Part shown: positions 8,446 to 18,033 of the stretch, piece by piece
How positions within the stretch are numbered: the stretch's first letter is position 1
Layout of the letters: each line of letters begins with the position of its first letter
Assembly (NCBI RefSeq): GCF_028598745.1
Contig: NZ_JAQRFK010000002.1
Span: 1-64,000 of the forward strand
DNA from: Xenorhabdus sp. IM139775
GTDB taxonomy: Bacteria; Pseudomonadota; Gammaproteobacteria; Enterobacterales; Enterobacteriaceae
Direction: 5' to 3'
DNA length: 64,000 bases
Program-made: the position numbers and the translations under genes
The notes under the pieces: model-generated
What the model was told of the DNA's origin: nothing
The model's database searches: none
Seen by the model: the letters and a program-made list of their open reading frames with translations, nothing else

Positions 8446-10692
8446 CTACTTACCACCCCGAATCAAACCACCCAAGCCATGTGATTCCATAAATTCGGCT
8501 GACAGCGCTTTTACCTCATGGCTGGTTTCGGCTTTCAGTATCAATTCAATAAGATGCCCAAGCTCATTGGCATCCAAATGCCGCAGCAAATACTTGGTAC
8601 GCGGAACGCTGTGGCCACTCATGCTCAGGCTGCGATAGCCCAAGCCAAGTAATATCAATGTTCCCATTGGCAGGCCGGCCATTTCTCCGCATACGCTGAT
8701 AGGGAGATCAAGGCGTTGGCATTCATCCAAGGCCAGTTTCAGGGCGCGGATCACCGCAGGATGTAAATTATCATACAGCGAAGCGACGTGTGTATTATTG
8801 CGATCCACTGCAAGCAAATATTGGGTCAGGTCATTCGTACCCACAGAAACAAAATCAATCCGTTTTTTTAATTGGGGCAGCAAAAAAAGGGTAGAAGGGA
8901 CTTCGAGCATAATACCAATCTGGGGCATGGTAATGGTATCAGCCAGCGTTTGTTCTACTTCAACTTTCGCTCTCTCAATCAGCTTGCCGACTTCCTCAAT
9001 TTCTTCAATGCTTGTCACCATCGGCAAGAGTATTTTTAAATTGCCCGTCTGGGCGTTGGCCTTGAGCATCGCCCGAAGCTGGATCAGGAATATTTCCGGT
9101 TGATCGAGTGTAATGCGGATCCCCCGCCACCCCAGACAAGGATTTTCTTCATTGATCGGCATATAGGGAAGTTGTTTGTCAGCACCAATATCCAGTGTTC
9201 TCAACACGACGGGCTTATCAGGAAAAAGTTCCAGTATCTCTTGGTAGCGGTTTTTCTGCTCATCTTCGGAGGGAAACCCGCTGTGCAACATAAAAGGAAT
9301 TTCTGTGCGGTATAGCCCAATACCATCAATGTTGTCTTCTATCTGCTGTTCATGTTTCAAACTCAGGCCAGCGTTGAGCTGCACCAGAATTCGTTCTCCG
9401 CTTTTTAGCCGCGCTCGCTTCTGCTGTTCACACTCCGCCAGCTTGCTGAGAACTCGTTCTTCCTCGATGATTTGTTGATATTCCTGAGCAACCAGAGGCG
9501 CTGGCTCAATCAGAATCTCTCCGCGATAACCATCAAGGATGAGTGTCCGGTTGTGTAATAGCTCAGGCTGGATGTCCGCCCCCATGATAGCGGGGATCCC
9601 CATCGCACGAACCAGTATTGCAGAATGGGAGTGAGTCGCGCCATCCCGCACAATCACACCAACCAATTGATCCTCTGGCAATTCAGCCAACAGGTTGGCA
9701 TTGAGTTCATCAGCAACCAGAATAAAACGCTCCGGCCATTGCCTTGTTCCCGTGAAGGAATCATTCAGATGGAACAACACCCGTTGCCCCAGCGCCCGCA
9801 GATCGGATGCCCTTTCTCGCATGTAAGGATCTTGCAAGCTGGCAAACTGTTCGGCATATTTCTCAATCACCGTCTTGACCGCCCACTCCGCCACAAAACC
9901 GTTATCGACAGAATAAAACAGATCTTGTTTGAGTTGGGGATCATTTAATAGATGGGAATAGAGATCAAAAATAGCGGCGCTTTCTTTTTGTGAACTGGCC
10001 GTAAAACGCTTACTGATACGGCGGCATTCCGCGGTGGCTTCTTCAAGGGCAAACGTCAGCCTTGAGCGCTCAGCCTGATAATTCAGCGTTAATGCTTCAG
10101 TGACTTGTTCTAACAAAGGTTGGGAGCAATCTTGCCATCCCTGCGCCATCACAATGCCGTTAGAAATGGCGAGCGCCTTGATACGGATCTGGCGATATCG
10201 GCCGAATAATCCTTTTGCTTGCGCTTGGGCGAGAACAGCAGCAAGCTGCATCGCCAATGTCACCATGAAAGATTCTTCGCTTTCATTAAATAGCCGTCGC
10301 TCATGCTGCTGGACAACTAATATTCCCTGCAACTGGCGACGATAAATAATCGGTACACCTAAAAAAGCCCGCAGACTTTCTTCTTTCACTTGGGGAATAT
10401 ATTTAAAACTGGGATGGTCACGAACGTCAGCAAGATTAATTAATTCAGACAAACGCCCAACTTGCCCCACAACGCCTTCATCAAAGGCCAGACTGATTGC
10501 TTTCCCTTTGGGTTTGCTTAACCCTTTAGTGGCCATCAGGTAGTAACATTGCCGTTGATGATCAGCCAAATAGAGAGAACAGACATCCGTGTTCATTGCC
10601 AGACAGGTTTCATTGACCAATAGCTCAAGCGCTTCAGATAAATGGGTTGCCATCGCAACCTTTTCGACAATTTCCCGTAAGCGCATGAGCAT
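8446..10692 (-). CDS. ptsP: Nitrogen PTS enzyme I (PEP-protein phosphotransferase PtsP)
   Basis: EI-Ntr passes phosphate from PEP to NPr and onward to EIIA-Ntr, linking nitrogen and carbon state to potassium transport and stress responses. The 748 aa (the E. coli length) contain an N-terminal GAF domain (about 1-165), the phosphohistidine swivel domain with His356 in GATHSHSAILV, and the PEP-binding TIM barrel with GIGLYRTEIPFM, GWRGIRI and the catalytic Cys in SVCGEMAG. It lies 9 bp downstream of rppH, so the two are probably co-transcribed. Confidence 0.98.
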   Translation of the reverse strand: MLMRLREIVEKVAMATHLSEALELLVNETCLAMNTDVCSLYLADHQRQCYYLMATKGLSKPKGKAISLAFDEGVVGQVGRLSELINLADVRDHPSFKYIPQVKEESLRAFLGVPIIYRRQLQGILVVQQHERRLFNESEESFMVTLAMQLAAVLAQAQAKGLFGRYRQIRIKALAISNGIVMAQGWQDCSQPLLEQVTEALTLNYQAERSRLTFALEEATAECRRISKRFTASSQKESAAIFDLYSHLLNDPQLKQDLFYSVDNGFVAEWAVKTVIEKYAEQFASLQDPYMRERASDLRALGQRVLFHLNDSFTGTRQWPERFILVADELNANLLAELPEDQLVGVIVRDGATHSHSAILVRAMGIPAIMGADIQPELLHNRTLILDGYRGEILIEPAPLVAQEYQQIIEEERVLSKLAECEQQKRARLKSGERILVQLNAGLSLKHEQQIEDNIDGIGLYRTEIPFMLHSGFPSEDEQKNRYQEILELFPDKPVVLRTLDIGADKQLPYMPINEENPCLGWRGIRITLDQPEIFLIQLRAMLKANAQTGNLKILLPMVTSIEEIEEVGKLIERAKVEVEQTLADTITMPQIGIMLEVPSTLFLLPQLKKRIDFVSVGTNDLTQYLLAVDRNNTHVASLYDNLHPAVIRALKLALDECQRLDLPISVCGEMAGLPMGTLILLGLGYRSLSMSGHSVPRTKYLLRHLDANELGHLIELILKAETSHEVKALSAEFMESHGLGGLIRGGK

Positions 10693-10701
10693 AGCAATGA
10701 C

Positions 10702-11232
10702 CTAGCTTCTTCTACGACGATGTAAATAAGGTGAATGTAATAATGAAACCGGCTCCTGCGTTGACATCACAATAGAAGAGAATTCTTTCATCACGCGGCG
10801 ATAAACATCCCGTTTAAAAGAAACGACTTGTCGGACAGGATACCAATAACTAACCCAACGCCAACCATCAAACTCCGGCGTTTTACTGCGCTGCACATTA
10901 ATCTCTTCTTCATTACATAACAACTGCAATAAAAACCAACGTTGCTTTTGCCCAATACAAACAGGCTTTGTATCCCAACGCACCAAACGCTTGGGTAATT
11001 TGTAACGCAGCCAGCTCCGGGTCGAGGCGAGAACCCGTACATCTTTGCGATTTAAGCCGACTTCTTCGAACAACTCGCGATACATCGCTTGCTCTGGTGA
11101 TTCCCCTGGATTGATGCCCCCTTGAGGAAACTGCCAGGAATGCTGCCCATAACGGCGGGCCCATAAAACCTGCCCTTGGCGATTACAAATTACAATTCCT
11201 ACATTCGGGCGGTAGCCATCATCATCGATCAC
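10702..11232 (-). CDS. rppH: RNA pyrophosphohydrolase
   Basis: Nudix hydrolase that removes pyrophosphate from 5'-triphosphate mRNA ends and starts 5'-dependent decay. The Nudix box [23 protein letters not shown] has the metal-binding Glu53, Glu56 and Glu57 at the E. coli positions. The length is 176 aa. In E. coli mutH follows on the other side; here the thiamin transporter operon occupies that position. Confidence 0.98.
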   Translation of the reverse strand: MIDDDGYRPNVGIVICNRQGQVLWARRYGQHSWQFPQGGINPGESPEQAMYRELFEEVGLNRKDVRVLASTRSWLRYKLPKRLVRWDTKPVCIGQKQRWFLLQLLCNEEEINVQRSKTPEFDGWRWVSYWYPVRQVVSFKRDVYRRVMKEFSSIVMSTQEPVSLLHSPYLHRRRRS

Positions 11233-11352
11233 CAGACTACCTCTCGGTATAACAAATTTAAAAAGATAGCTAATTGTTTCACACTCATCCCAAGCGGTAA
11301 ACCTCTATGATTAGACTTTGCAGAAGCAACCGAAGTCTCTACAATACTGCTA

Positions 11353-11442
11353 TCTCAACGGGGTGCGGCTGTCACAAAACAGTACTGCTGAGAACAAACC
11401 CGTCGAACCTGAACCGGTTAGTACCGTCGTAGGGATTTGAGA
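11353..11442 (+). promoter_or_regulatory. TPP riboswitch (THI element) ahead of thiBPQ
   Basis: Closing stem TCTCAA (11353-11358) pairs exactly with TTGAGA (11437-11442). Inside are the conserved blocks ACGGGGTGC, GCTGAGA, ACCCGTCGAACCTGA and CGTAGGGAT of the thiamin pyrophosphate aptamer. Bound TPP should switch the operon off. The expression platform in the following 190 nt is not obvious by eye. Confidence 0.95.
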
Positions 11443-11586
11443 CGCTAATCATTGATATAACAGTTGTAATTTTCATTTAGCACCTTCTCAGATCCTTTGC
11501 TATCTGCTACTGACAAGCATTAATTATTAATGTTTATAACCATCAATATTATTAACTATTGATGTTGCAGCTATTAATATTTGCAG

Positions 11587-11620
11587 CCGTTAATCAGTTG
11601 CAACCGTTAATCAGTTGCAA
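11587..11620 (+). repeat. 17-bp tandem duplication in the thiB leader
   Basis: CCGTTAATCAGTTGCAA occurs twice head to tail (11587-11603 and 11604-11620), ending 3 nt before the AGGAGA that serves thiB. A recent slippage duplication in the riboswitch leader is the simplest reading. Confidence 0.9.
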
Positions 11621-11635
11621 CGACAGGAGAGCAAA

Positions 11636-12655
11636 GTGTTCAAGAAATTATTTTCCCGTTTTATGCCTATCGCTATCGGTATGCTATCTATTTCTGGCTG
11701 CCTCTTTGTTCAGGCAGCTCAGGCGAAACCAACACTGACCGTTTATACTTATGATTCATTTGCTTCTGAATGGGGACCCGGGCCTGCCATCAAACAAGCC
11801 TTCGAAGCAGAATGTGGTTGTGAACTAAAACTGGTTGCGCTGGAAGATGGGGTATCTTTGCTGAACCGTTTGCGGATGGAGGGCAAAAAAACACCGGCGG
11901 ATATTATCCTGGGGTTAGATAACAATCTGATTCAGGCCGCTCAACAAACCGGGTTATTTACACCGAGTCACGTTGATACCTCAACACTGAAATTACCCGT
12001 CACATGGAACAATACGACATTTATTCCTTATGATTACGGTTATTTTGCCTTTATCTACAACAAAAATACCCTGCCTCATCCACCAAAAAGTATGGATGAA
12101 TTAATCAATAGCCACCAGAATTGGAAAATTATTTATCAAGATCCGCGCACCAGTACGCCGGGACTGGGGTTACTGCTCTGGATGCAGGAGCTTTATGGCG
12201 ACAAGGCCGCACAGGCGTGGCAGAAAGTTGCCAAAAAGACACTCACTGTCACTAAGGGCTGGAGTGAAGCCTATGGCCTGTTTCTGAAGGGCGAAGGGGA
12301 CATGGTTTTGAGCTATACCACGTCACCCGGCTATCACATTATGGCGGAGAAAAAAGATAACTATGCCGCCGCCCTTTTCAAGGAAGGACACTACTTGCAG
12401 GTTGAAGTGGCGGCTCAGGTGGCCACCAGCCAACAGCCTGAACTGGCACAGGAGTTCATGAATTTCATGATCTCACCGGCATTTCAGCAAGTTCTTCCAA
12501 CTACGCAATGGATGTATCCCGTGATTGATATTCCTTTGCCTGATGTTTTCAGGCAACTTCCTGTTCCTGAGAAATCGCTGCAATTCAACGCAGATGATGT
12601 GGCAAAACACCGTACAAAATGGATCCGTACATGGCAAAGCGCTGTCAGCCGTTAA
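11636..12655 (+). CDS. thiB: Thiamin-binding periplasmic protein
   Basis: Periplasmic receptor of the ThiBPQ ABC importer for thiamin, TMP and TPP. I choose the GTG at 11636, preceded by CAGGAGA six bases upstream, over a TTG at 11615 that lies inside a repeat; this gives 339 aa beginning with a signal peptide (FKKLFSRFMPIAIGM...FVQAAQA). The mature part starts near KPTLTVYTYDSFASEWGPGP, the family N-terminus. It overlaps thiP by 25 bp. Confidence 0.95.
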   Translation: MFKKLFSRFMPIAIGMLSISGCLFVQAAQAKPTLTVYTYDSFASEWGPGPAIKQAFEAECGCELKLVALEDGVSLLNRLRMEGKKTPADIILGLDNNLIQAAQQTGLFTPSHVDTSTLKLPVTWNNTTFIPYDYGYFAFIYNKNTLPHPPKSMDELINSHQNWKIIYQDPRTSTPGLGLLLWMQELYGDKAAQAWQKVAKKTLTVTKGWSEAYGLFLKGEGDMVLSYTTSPGYHIMAEKKDNYAAALFKEGHYLQVEVAAQVATSQQPELAQEFMNFMISPAFQQVLPTTQWMYPVIDIPLPDVFRQLPVPEKSLQFNADDVAKHRTKWIRTWQSAVSR

Positions 12656-14235
12656 TCGCGGGTTGGTTATTGCCGGGGGTCATTGCCTCCGGCCTGCTGG
12701 TGATTGTTGCCCTGTCAGCATTCACAACGCTGTGGTTCAATGCGCCCGAAAGCCATTGGCAAGCGTTCTTGAGTGACAGCTATCTCTGGCATGTCATTCG
12801 ATTCACGTTCTGGCAGGCCTTTCTCTCTGCCGTCTTTTCGGTCACGCCAGCTATTTTTCTGGCACGGGCACTTTACCGACGCCACTTTCCGGGAAAAAGG
12901 CTATTTCTGCGCTTATGCGCCATGACCTTGATCCTGCCTGTTTTGGTGGCGCTGTTCGGGCTGCTGACTGTTTATGGTCAAACCGGCTGGCTGGCCAATC
13001 TTTGCCAATCGCTGGGCATGGAATATCGTTTTACACCTTACGGGCTGCGGGGCATTCTGCTGGCCCATATTTTCTTTAATATGCCGATGGCAACACGGTT
13101 ATTGCTGCAATCCCTGGACAATATTGCCATTGAGCAACGGCAACTTGCCGCCCAGCTTGGTATGAACGAATGGCAGCATTTTCGTTTTATCGAATGGCCT
13201 TATCTGCGCCGCCAGATTTTACCGACCGGTGCCCTGATTTTCATGCTGTGCTTTGCCAGTTTTGCTACCGTACTTGCACTGGGTGGTGGCCCTGCCGCAA
13301 CCACCATCGAACTGGCGATTTATCAGGCGCTCAGTTACGACTACGATCTGGGTCACGCCGCCCTGCTTGCCTTGATACAGCTTTTTTGCTGCCTCGGTTT
13401 GGTGCTCCTCAGCCAAAAACTCAAGGGTGCACTTTCCGTGGGTTACGGACATCAACAACAGTGGCGTAATCCACAGGATTCATGGCTGAGAAAATTATCC
13501 GATGGTTTACTGATTGGCATGGCATTACTGCTGCTGCTTCCCCCTTTATTGGCGGTCATCATTGATGGCCTGAACCGTGATATTTTTACTGTCTTAAGCC
13601 AACCGGCTTTATGGCAAGCCCTGACAACCTCCATTATTATTGCACTGGGTGCCGGATTGCTGTGTGTCATCCTGACCATGATGCTGCTCTGGAGCAGCCG
13701 CGAATTACGTTTACGTCATGCTTCCCGATGGGGACAGGCGATGGAAACCAGCGGATTATTGATCCTTGCCATGCCGGGCATTGTCCTTGCGACAGGCTTT
13801 TTTCTCCTGTTGAACACCACTATTGGCATACCCCAATCACCTTACGGGCTGATTATTCTGACCAACGCCTTGATGGCGATCCCCTATGCGCTAAAAGTAT
13901 TGGAAAATCCCATGCGCGATTTGGCAGAACGTTACAATCCTTTATGCCACTCCCTTAATATTCAGGGAATTCACCGTTTACGCTGGATCGAGCTTAAGGC
14001 ATTAAAAATGCCATTGGCACAAGCGCTGGCCTTCGCCTGTGTCTTATCAATTGGCGATTTTGGTGTGGTCGCGTTATTTGGCAATGAGGATTTCCGCACC
14101 TTGCCTTATTACCTTTATCAACAAATTGGGGCATATCGCAGTCAGGATGGTGCCGTGACCGCACTCCTGCTGCTCCTGCTGTGTTTTATTTTATTCACTG
14201 TGATTGAACGCTTACCGGGCCAACGCCATGATTAA
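12631..14235 (+). CDS. thiP: Thiamin ABC transporter permease
   Basis: Inner-membrane permease with two fused MetI-type halves and about twelve membrane helices. The start at 12631 ([12 protein letters not shown]) matches the E. coli ThiP N-terminus (MATRRQPLIPGW); an ATG 12 bp upstream is less likely. The 534 aa include two EAA-type coupling loops ([18 protein letters not shown] near 182, and the matching loop near [16 protein letters not shown]). It overlaps thiB upstream and thiQ by 8 bp downstream. Confidence 0.96.
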   Translation: MAKRCQPLIAGWLLPGVIASGLLVIVALSAFTTLWFNAPESHWQAFLSDSYLWHVIRFTFWQAFLSAVFSVTPAIFLARALYRRHFPGKRLFLRLCAMTLILPVLVALFGLLTVYGQTGWLANLCQSLGMEYRFTPYGLRGILLAHIFFNMPMATRLLLQSLDNIAIEQRQLAAQLGMNEWQHFRFIEWPYLRRQILPTGALIFMLCFASFATVLALGGGPAATTIELAIYQALSYDYDLGHAALLALIQLFCCLGLVLLSQKLKGALSVGYGHQQQWRNPQDSWLRKLSDGLLIGMALLLLLPPLLAVIIDGLNRDIFTVLSQPALWQALTTSIIIALGAGLLCVILTMMLLWSSRELRLRHASRWGQAMETSGLLILAMPGIVLATGFFLLLNTTIGIPQSPYGLIILTNALMAIPYALKVLENPMRDLAERYNPLCHSLNIQGIHRLRWIELKALKMPLAQALAFACVLSIGDFGVVALFGNEDFRTLPYYLYQQIGAYRSQDGAVTALLLLLLCFILFTVIERLPGQRHD

Positions 14236-15046
14236 CCTTGAAAATGTCATTTATACTTATGAACACCTTGCCATGCATTTTAATGTCAGCGTAAAGGCCG
14301 GAGAGCGCGTTGCGATCCTCGGCCCAAGCGGGGCGGGTAAAAGCACATTATTGAGTTTAATGGCCGGTTTCCAGCTTCCAGAACAGGGTAATATCTGGCT
14401 GGATGGCGAAAATCATACGGATACCCCGCCTTCCCAGCGCCCTGTATCGATGCTGTTTCAGGAAAATAACCTGTTTTCCCACCTGACCATTGCGCAAAAT
14501 ATTGGTTTGGGATTGCACCCCGGATTGCGGTTAAGCACTGAACAAAAGAAAACGTTGCAACAGATTGCCGCTCAAGTGTCACTGGAGGCGTGTTTACCTC
14601 GCCTGCCCGCGCAACTTTCTGGCGGGCAGCGCCAGCGGGCGGCACTGGCTCGTTGCTTAGTCCGCCATCAACCGATTTTATTGCTGGACGAACCCTTTTC
14701 GGCACTTGATCCCGCTTTGCGTAATGAAATGCTGGAATTGCTGGATCAAATATGCAAGGAGCGACAAATGACTTTACTGATGGTGTCTCATAATCTGCAC
14801 GATGCAGCAAAAATCGCCCCGCGTTCCCTGCTGATTGTGGATGGAAAGATTCACTATGATGGGGAAACGGAGAAGCTGGTGAATGGCGAGGTGGATGAGG
14901 CGGGGGTTTTGGGGATAGAAACAGCTTACCTTTTGCGTTCTCCTGCTAACGCTCGTCATTTGATGGATTCAATAGACTCTCTTAATAAAGGTAAAGGTAA
15001 AGGTAAAGGTAAAGGTAAAGGTATTAAAAGGGAAATTCAGGAATGA
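14228..15046 (+). CDS. thiQ: ThiQ thiamin ABC transporter ATPase fused to a YefM antitoxin C-terminal tail
   Basis: Residues 1-230 are a complete ThiQ ATPase: Walker [11 protein letters not shown]-loop [10 protein letters not shown], signature LSGGQRQR, Walker B ILLLDEP and H-loop VSH, ending in GVLGI like E. coli ThiQ. At residue 231 (nt 14918) the sequence changes to [20 protein letters not shown], matching E. coli YefM from Glu50 almost residue for residue, and ends with IKREIQE (compare EKDIIE). The first half of YefM, its dimerising and DNA-binding part, is absent. The tail also has a lysine-glycine expansion from six AAAGGT copies. The start at 14228 matches E. coli. The stop overlaps yoeB as ATGA. 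The fusion tail may act as antitoxin. Confidence 0.93.
   Translation: MINLENVIYTYEHLAMHFNVSVKAGERVAILGPSGAGKSTLLSLMAGFQLPEQGNIWLDGENHTDTPPSQRPVSMLFQENNLFSHLTIAQNIGLGLHPGLRLSTEQKKTLQQIAAQVSLEACLPRLPAQLSGGQRQRAALARCLVRHQPILLLDEPFSALDPALRNEMLELLDQICKERQMTLLMVSHNLHDAAKIAPRSLLIVDGKIHYDGETEKLVNGEVDEAGVLGIETAYLLRSPANARHLMDSIDSLNKGKGKGKGKGKGIKREIQE
14918..15043 (+). other. yefM-derived 3' segment inside the thiQ reading frame
   Basis: Forty-two codons homologous to YefM residues 50-83 plus an eight-residue insertion. In the known YefM-YoeB complex the C-terminal segment of the antitoxin is the part that wraps the toxin, so this region is the minimal piece expected to neutralise YoeB. Its codons stay in frame with thiQ through the junction at 14917/14918. 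The missing part corresponds to the thiQ stop, the intergenic region and about 49 yefM codons, which suggests a single deletion. Confidence 0.85.
14987..15022 (+). repeat. six tandem AAAGGT hexamers encoding (Lys-Gly)n
   Basis: Perfect copies of AAAGGT run from 14987 to 15022 in frame within the YefM-derived tail. Copy-number change would alter tail length by two residues per unit without breaking the frame. E. coli YefM has only GKG at this place. Confidence 0.97.
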
Positions 15047-15300
15047 ATTTAATTTCCACAGATGAATCATGGAGTGATTACCTTTATTGGCAGCAGATAG
15101 ATAAAAAAATGGTTAAGCGTATTAATGATCTAATTAAAGATATTAAGAGAACTCCATTTACCGGAATAGGGAAACCTGAACCATTGAAACATAACTTAGC
15201 CGGTTTTTGGTCACGTAGAATCACAGAAGAACATCGATTAATTTATCGTGTAACCGAAAGTAATTTGGAAATAGCGTCCTGCCGTTATCACTATGATTAA
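15043..15300 (+). CDS. yoeB: YoeB toxin, ribosome-dependent mRNA endonuclease
   Basis: Toxin of the YefM-YoeB system, an RelE-fold nuclease that cleaves mRNA in the ribosomal A site. The 85 aa are close to E. coli YoeB along the entire length ([28 protein letters not shown]-type end SCRYHYD). The catalytic Glu46, Arg65, His83 and Tyr84 are all present, so the toxin looks active. No separate yefM lies upstream: the gene begins with ATGA overlapping the thiQ-yefM fusion, so it would be translated by coupling from the thiamin operon. Confidence 0.96.
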   Translation: MNLISTDESWSDYLYWQQIDKKMVKRINDLIKDIKRTPFTGIGKPEPLKHNLAGFWSRRITEEHRLIYRVTESNLEIASCRYHYD

Positions 15301-15411
15301 AATAAATTCGTTATAAATCACATTGCAAAATTGTAAATCAATTCTTTGCGCCTCGTGCTACAGGGAAATGATAAAAGGCTCTGTCCATCTCAAATTTTTA
15401 TCCAAAAAATA

Positions 15412-15427
15412 CTGTATAAATAACCAG
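15412..15427 (+). promoter_or_regulatory. LexA box upstream of polB
   Basis: CTGTATAAATAACCAG fits CTG-N10-CAG with an AT-rich core. It lies about 70 bp before polB (dinA), a known SOS gene in E. coli, so LexA repression is expected. Confidence 0.8.
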
Positions 15428-15496
15428 ATTTAATGCTATGATTGAAGTGGTTTTCGCAAAATGAAATAGGGTTTATTTATCACAAGATAAAATATT

Positions 15497-17845
15497 ATGC
15501 AGATAAATCACGCTGAACAAGGTTTTATCCTAAGCCGTCATTGGAAAGAGACACCCTCGGGTATCGAATTGGTGTATTGGCTGGCGACGGAGGCGGGTGC
15601 ACGCCGTATCACGATCCCGCGCCAAAAAGCGGTTGCCTTTGTTCCTCAACACGATCTGCCTAAAGTAACACCGTTGCTGGCACAAGAACGGCACTGCGAA
15701 CTGAAAGCCCTGCCATTGAAAGATTTCCAGCGCCAACCGGTTTCTGCCTTGTATTGCCGGCAATATCGTCAATTGCAACAACTGGAAAAAGTCCTTAAAC
15801 AGCAAGATGTCCCGCTCTACGAAACCGATATTCGTCCTCCCGATAGGTTTATGATGGAGCGCTTTATTACTGCTCCCGTTTGGTTCAGCCAGAAACCCGA
15901 CGGCAGTTATCAAATGAAGCCCAATCCCACTTATCGGCCTGATTTGAAATGGGTGTCACTGGATATCGAAACCAGCCAACACGGAGAGTTGTATTCCATT
16001 GGCTTGGCCGGATGCGGTGAGAAAACCGTATTGATGTTAGGGCCGGAAAACGGGACGCCCCAAGATCTCGATTTCAAACTGGAGTATGTTGCCAGTCGTC
16101 CGATGATGCTGGAAAAACTCAATGAATGGCTGGCTGATTATGATCCTGATGCCATTATTGGCTGGAATCTGGTTCAGTTTGATTTACGGGTGTTACAACA
16201 ACATGCTGAACGCTATAACGTGCCGTTAAGATTCGGGCGCCATCAGGCGTTGCTCGAATGGCGAGAACACGGTTTTAAACCAGGGCACTTTTTCGCCTCG
16301 GCAGAAGGTCGCCTGATTATTGATGGCATTGATGCCCTGAAAACCGCCACCTGGAATTTTCCCTCTTTCAGCCTTGAATACGTCGCGCGCGAACTGTTAG
16401 GGGAAGGGAAAGCCGTCGATAATCCTTATGACCGCATGGATGAGATCAATCGTCGCTTTCAGGAAGATAAGCCCGCCCTCGCCCGCTATAATTTGCAAGA
16501 CTGCATTCTGGTCAATCGTATTTTTGAAAAGACGGATTTGATGGCTTTCCTCTTGGAACGCGCCACAGTGACAGGATTGGCGGTCGATCGCAGCGGAGGA
16601 TCTGTCGCGGCATTCACTCATCTTTATCTGCCAAGAATGCACCGTATTGGCTATGTTGCTCCCGTTCTGCCAACTTATTCCGATGACAACAGCCCTGGTG
16701 GTTTCGTGATGGATTCGTTCCCCGGGTTATACGATTCGGTGTTGGTGCTGGATTACAAAAGTCTCTATCCTTCGATTATCCGCACGTTTTTAATTGATCC
16801 GGTCGGGCTGGTTGAAGGTCTTGCCAATCCTGACAGCAAACAGTCCGTGCCCGGTTTTCGTCAGGCGCTTTTCTCCCGAACACAACATTGCCTGCCGGAG
16901 ATTGTCACCCAAATCTGGCATGAGCGTGAAAAAGCCAAAAAGCAGCAGAATGCGCCGCTTTCCCAAGCCCTGAAAATTATTATGAATGCGTTTTATGGTG
17001 TGCTTGGCGCTTCCGGCTGCCATTTTTTTGATCCTCGCCTGACGTCATCCATTACTCTGCGTGGTCACAAAATCATGCACCAAACCCGTGAGTTAATCGA
17101 ATCACAAGGCTATCAGGTGATTTACGGCGATACAGATTCAACCTTTGTCTGGCTAAAACACCCTCATTCAGAAGAAGACGCCTGTCAAATCGGGCATTCC
17201 CTGGCACAATTTGTCAACCAATGGTGGCAGGATCACCTCAAAACTGAATTCAATCTTGAAAGTGTGCTGGAATTGGAGTTTGAAACGCATTATCGGCGTT
17301 TCCTGATGCCAACGGTACGGGGCGCAGAGCAAGGCAGTAAAAAACGTTATGCCGGATTAAGCGGGGATAAGGTGATTTTCAAAGGGCTGGAAACGGTAAG
17401 GACTGACTGGACGCCACTGGCACAAATATTCCAGAAGGAGTTATACACCCTGATTTTTCATCAACAACCGCATCGACATTATATTCGGGAATATATCGCC
17501 AAGACACTGGCCGGTGAGTTTGATGATCGTCTGGTTTACCGTAAGCGGCTACGCCGTCAGTTGTCTGATTACCAGCGTAATGTTCCTCCCCATGTGCGGG
17601 CGGCTCGTCTGGCGGATGCGTATAATCAACAGCATCACCGTCCGCTACAGTACCAAAACGGCGGTTGGATCAACTACATCATCACTCAGGCAGGTCCTGA
17701 ACCCTTGGAAAACCCAACCTCGGCACCCGATTATGCACACTATATCAATAAACAGTTGAAACCGATTGCCGATGCCATCCTGCCCTTTATTCAAGATGAC
17801 TTTATGCCCCTGCTAACAGGGCAAATGAGCATCTCTTTCGAGTAA
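15497..17845 (+). CDS. polB: DNA polymerase II
   Basis: SOS-induced family B polymerase for replication restart and translesion synthesis. The 782 aa (E. coli 783) have the 3'-5' exonuclease motifs SLDIETS (Exo I) and [12 protein letters not shown] (Exo II), then the polymerase motifs [10 protein letters not shown] (A), [15 protein letters not shown] (B) and [10 protein letters not shown] (C). All metal-binding Asp residues of the signature motifs are present. Gene order polB-rapA-rluA-djlA-lptD is as in E. coli. Confidence 0.98.
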   Translation: MQINHAEQGFILSRHWKETPSGIELVYWLATEAGARRITIPRQKAVAFVPQHDLPKVTPLLAQERHCELKALPLKDFQRQPVSALYCRQYRQLQQLEKVLKQQDVPLYETDIRPPDRFMMERFITAPVWFSQKPDGSYQMKPNPTYRPDLKWVSLDIETSQHGELYSIGLAGCGEKTVLMLGPENGTPQDLDFKLEYVASRPMMLEKLNEWLADYDPDAIIGWNLVQFDLRVLQQHAERYNVPLRFGRHQALLEWREHGFKPGHFFASAEGRLIIDGIDALKTATWNFPSFSLEYVARELLGEGKAVDNPYDRMDEINRRFQEDKPALARYNLQDCILVNRIFEKTDLMAFLLERATVTGLAVDRSGGSVAAFTHLYLPRMHRIGYVAPVLPTYSDDNSPGGFVMDSFPGLYDSVLVLDYKSLYPSIIRTFLIDPVGLVEGLANPDSKQSVPGFRQALFSRTQHCLPEIVTQIWHEREKAKKQQNAPLSQALKIIMNAFYGVLGASGCHFFDPRLTSSITLRGHKIMHQTRELIESQGYQVIYGDTDSTFVWLKHPHSEEDACQIGHSLAQFVNQWWQDHLKTEFNLESVLELEFETHYRRFLMPTVRGAEQGSKKRYAGLSGDKVIFKGLETVRTDWTPLAQIFQKELYTLIFHQQPHRHYIREYIAKTLAGEFDDRLVYRKRLRRQLSDYQRNVPPHVRAARLADAYNQQHHRPLQYQNGGWINYIITQAGPEPLENPTSAPDYAHYINKQLKPIADAILPFIQDDFMPLLTGQMSISFE

Positions 17846-17903
17846 TGGATATTTTTGCAGGTGACGGCTTGCCCTGCTTCAATTAACATAGCGCCCCTCT
17901 AAT

Positions 17904-17932
17904 GGGCTACTGCACTTTTGTGAGCCCGTTTT
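17904..17932 (+). terminator. Terminator-like hairpin after polB
   Basis: GGGCT (17904-17908) and AGCCC (17923-17927) flank a 14-nt loop, followed by GTTTT. The stem is short, so this is a moderate candidate. Confidence 0.45.
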
Positions 17933-18033
17933 CAAAACCTATGCAATCGATATCCAAAACAATCGATATCCAACAAAAGCAGCCATCCTGCAACCATAAA
18001 TAACATTGTCAACAGAAAACTGAGCCAAAATTT

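Larger units (their letters stand above)
11233..11635. other. Divergent control region rppH / thiB
   Basis: About 400 bp without a protein-coding gene. It holds the rppH promoter on the left, the TPP riboswitch at 11353-11442, and then a long AT-rich leader with a possible stem (CATCAAT at about 11541 with ATTGATG at about 11558) and a 17-bp tandem duplication directly before the thiB ribosome-binding site. Confidence 0.7.

Noticed and set aside
11615-11635. TTG start for thiB adding seven residues
   Set aside because: It lies within the tandem duplication, and the GTG at 11636 has a strong AGGAGA and directly begins the signal peptide.
14987-15022. Phase-variable on/off switching of yoeB by the AAAGGT repeat
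   Set aside because: The unit is six bases, so copy-number change never shifts the frame; only tail length can vary.
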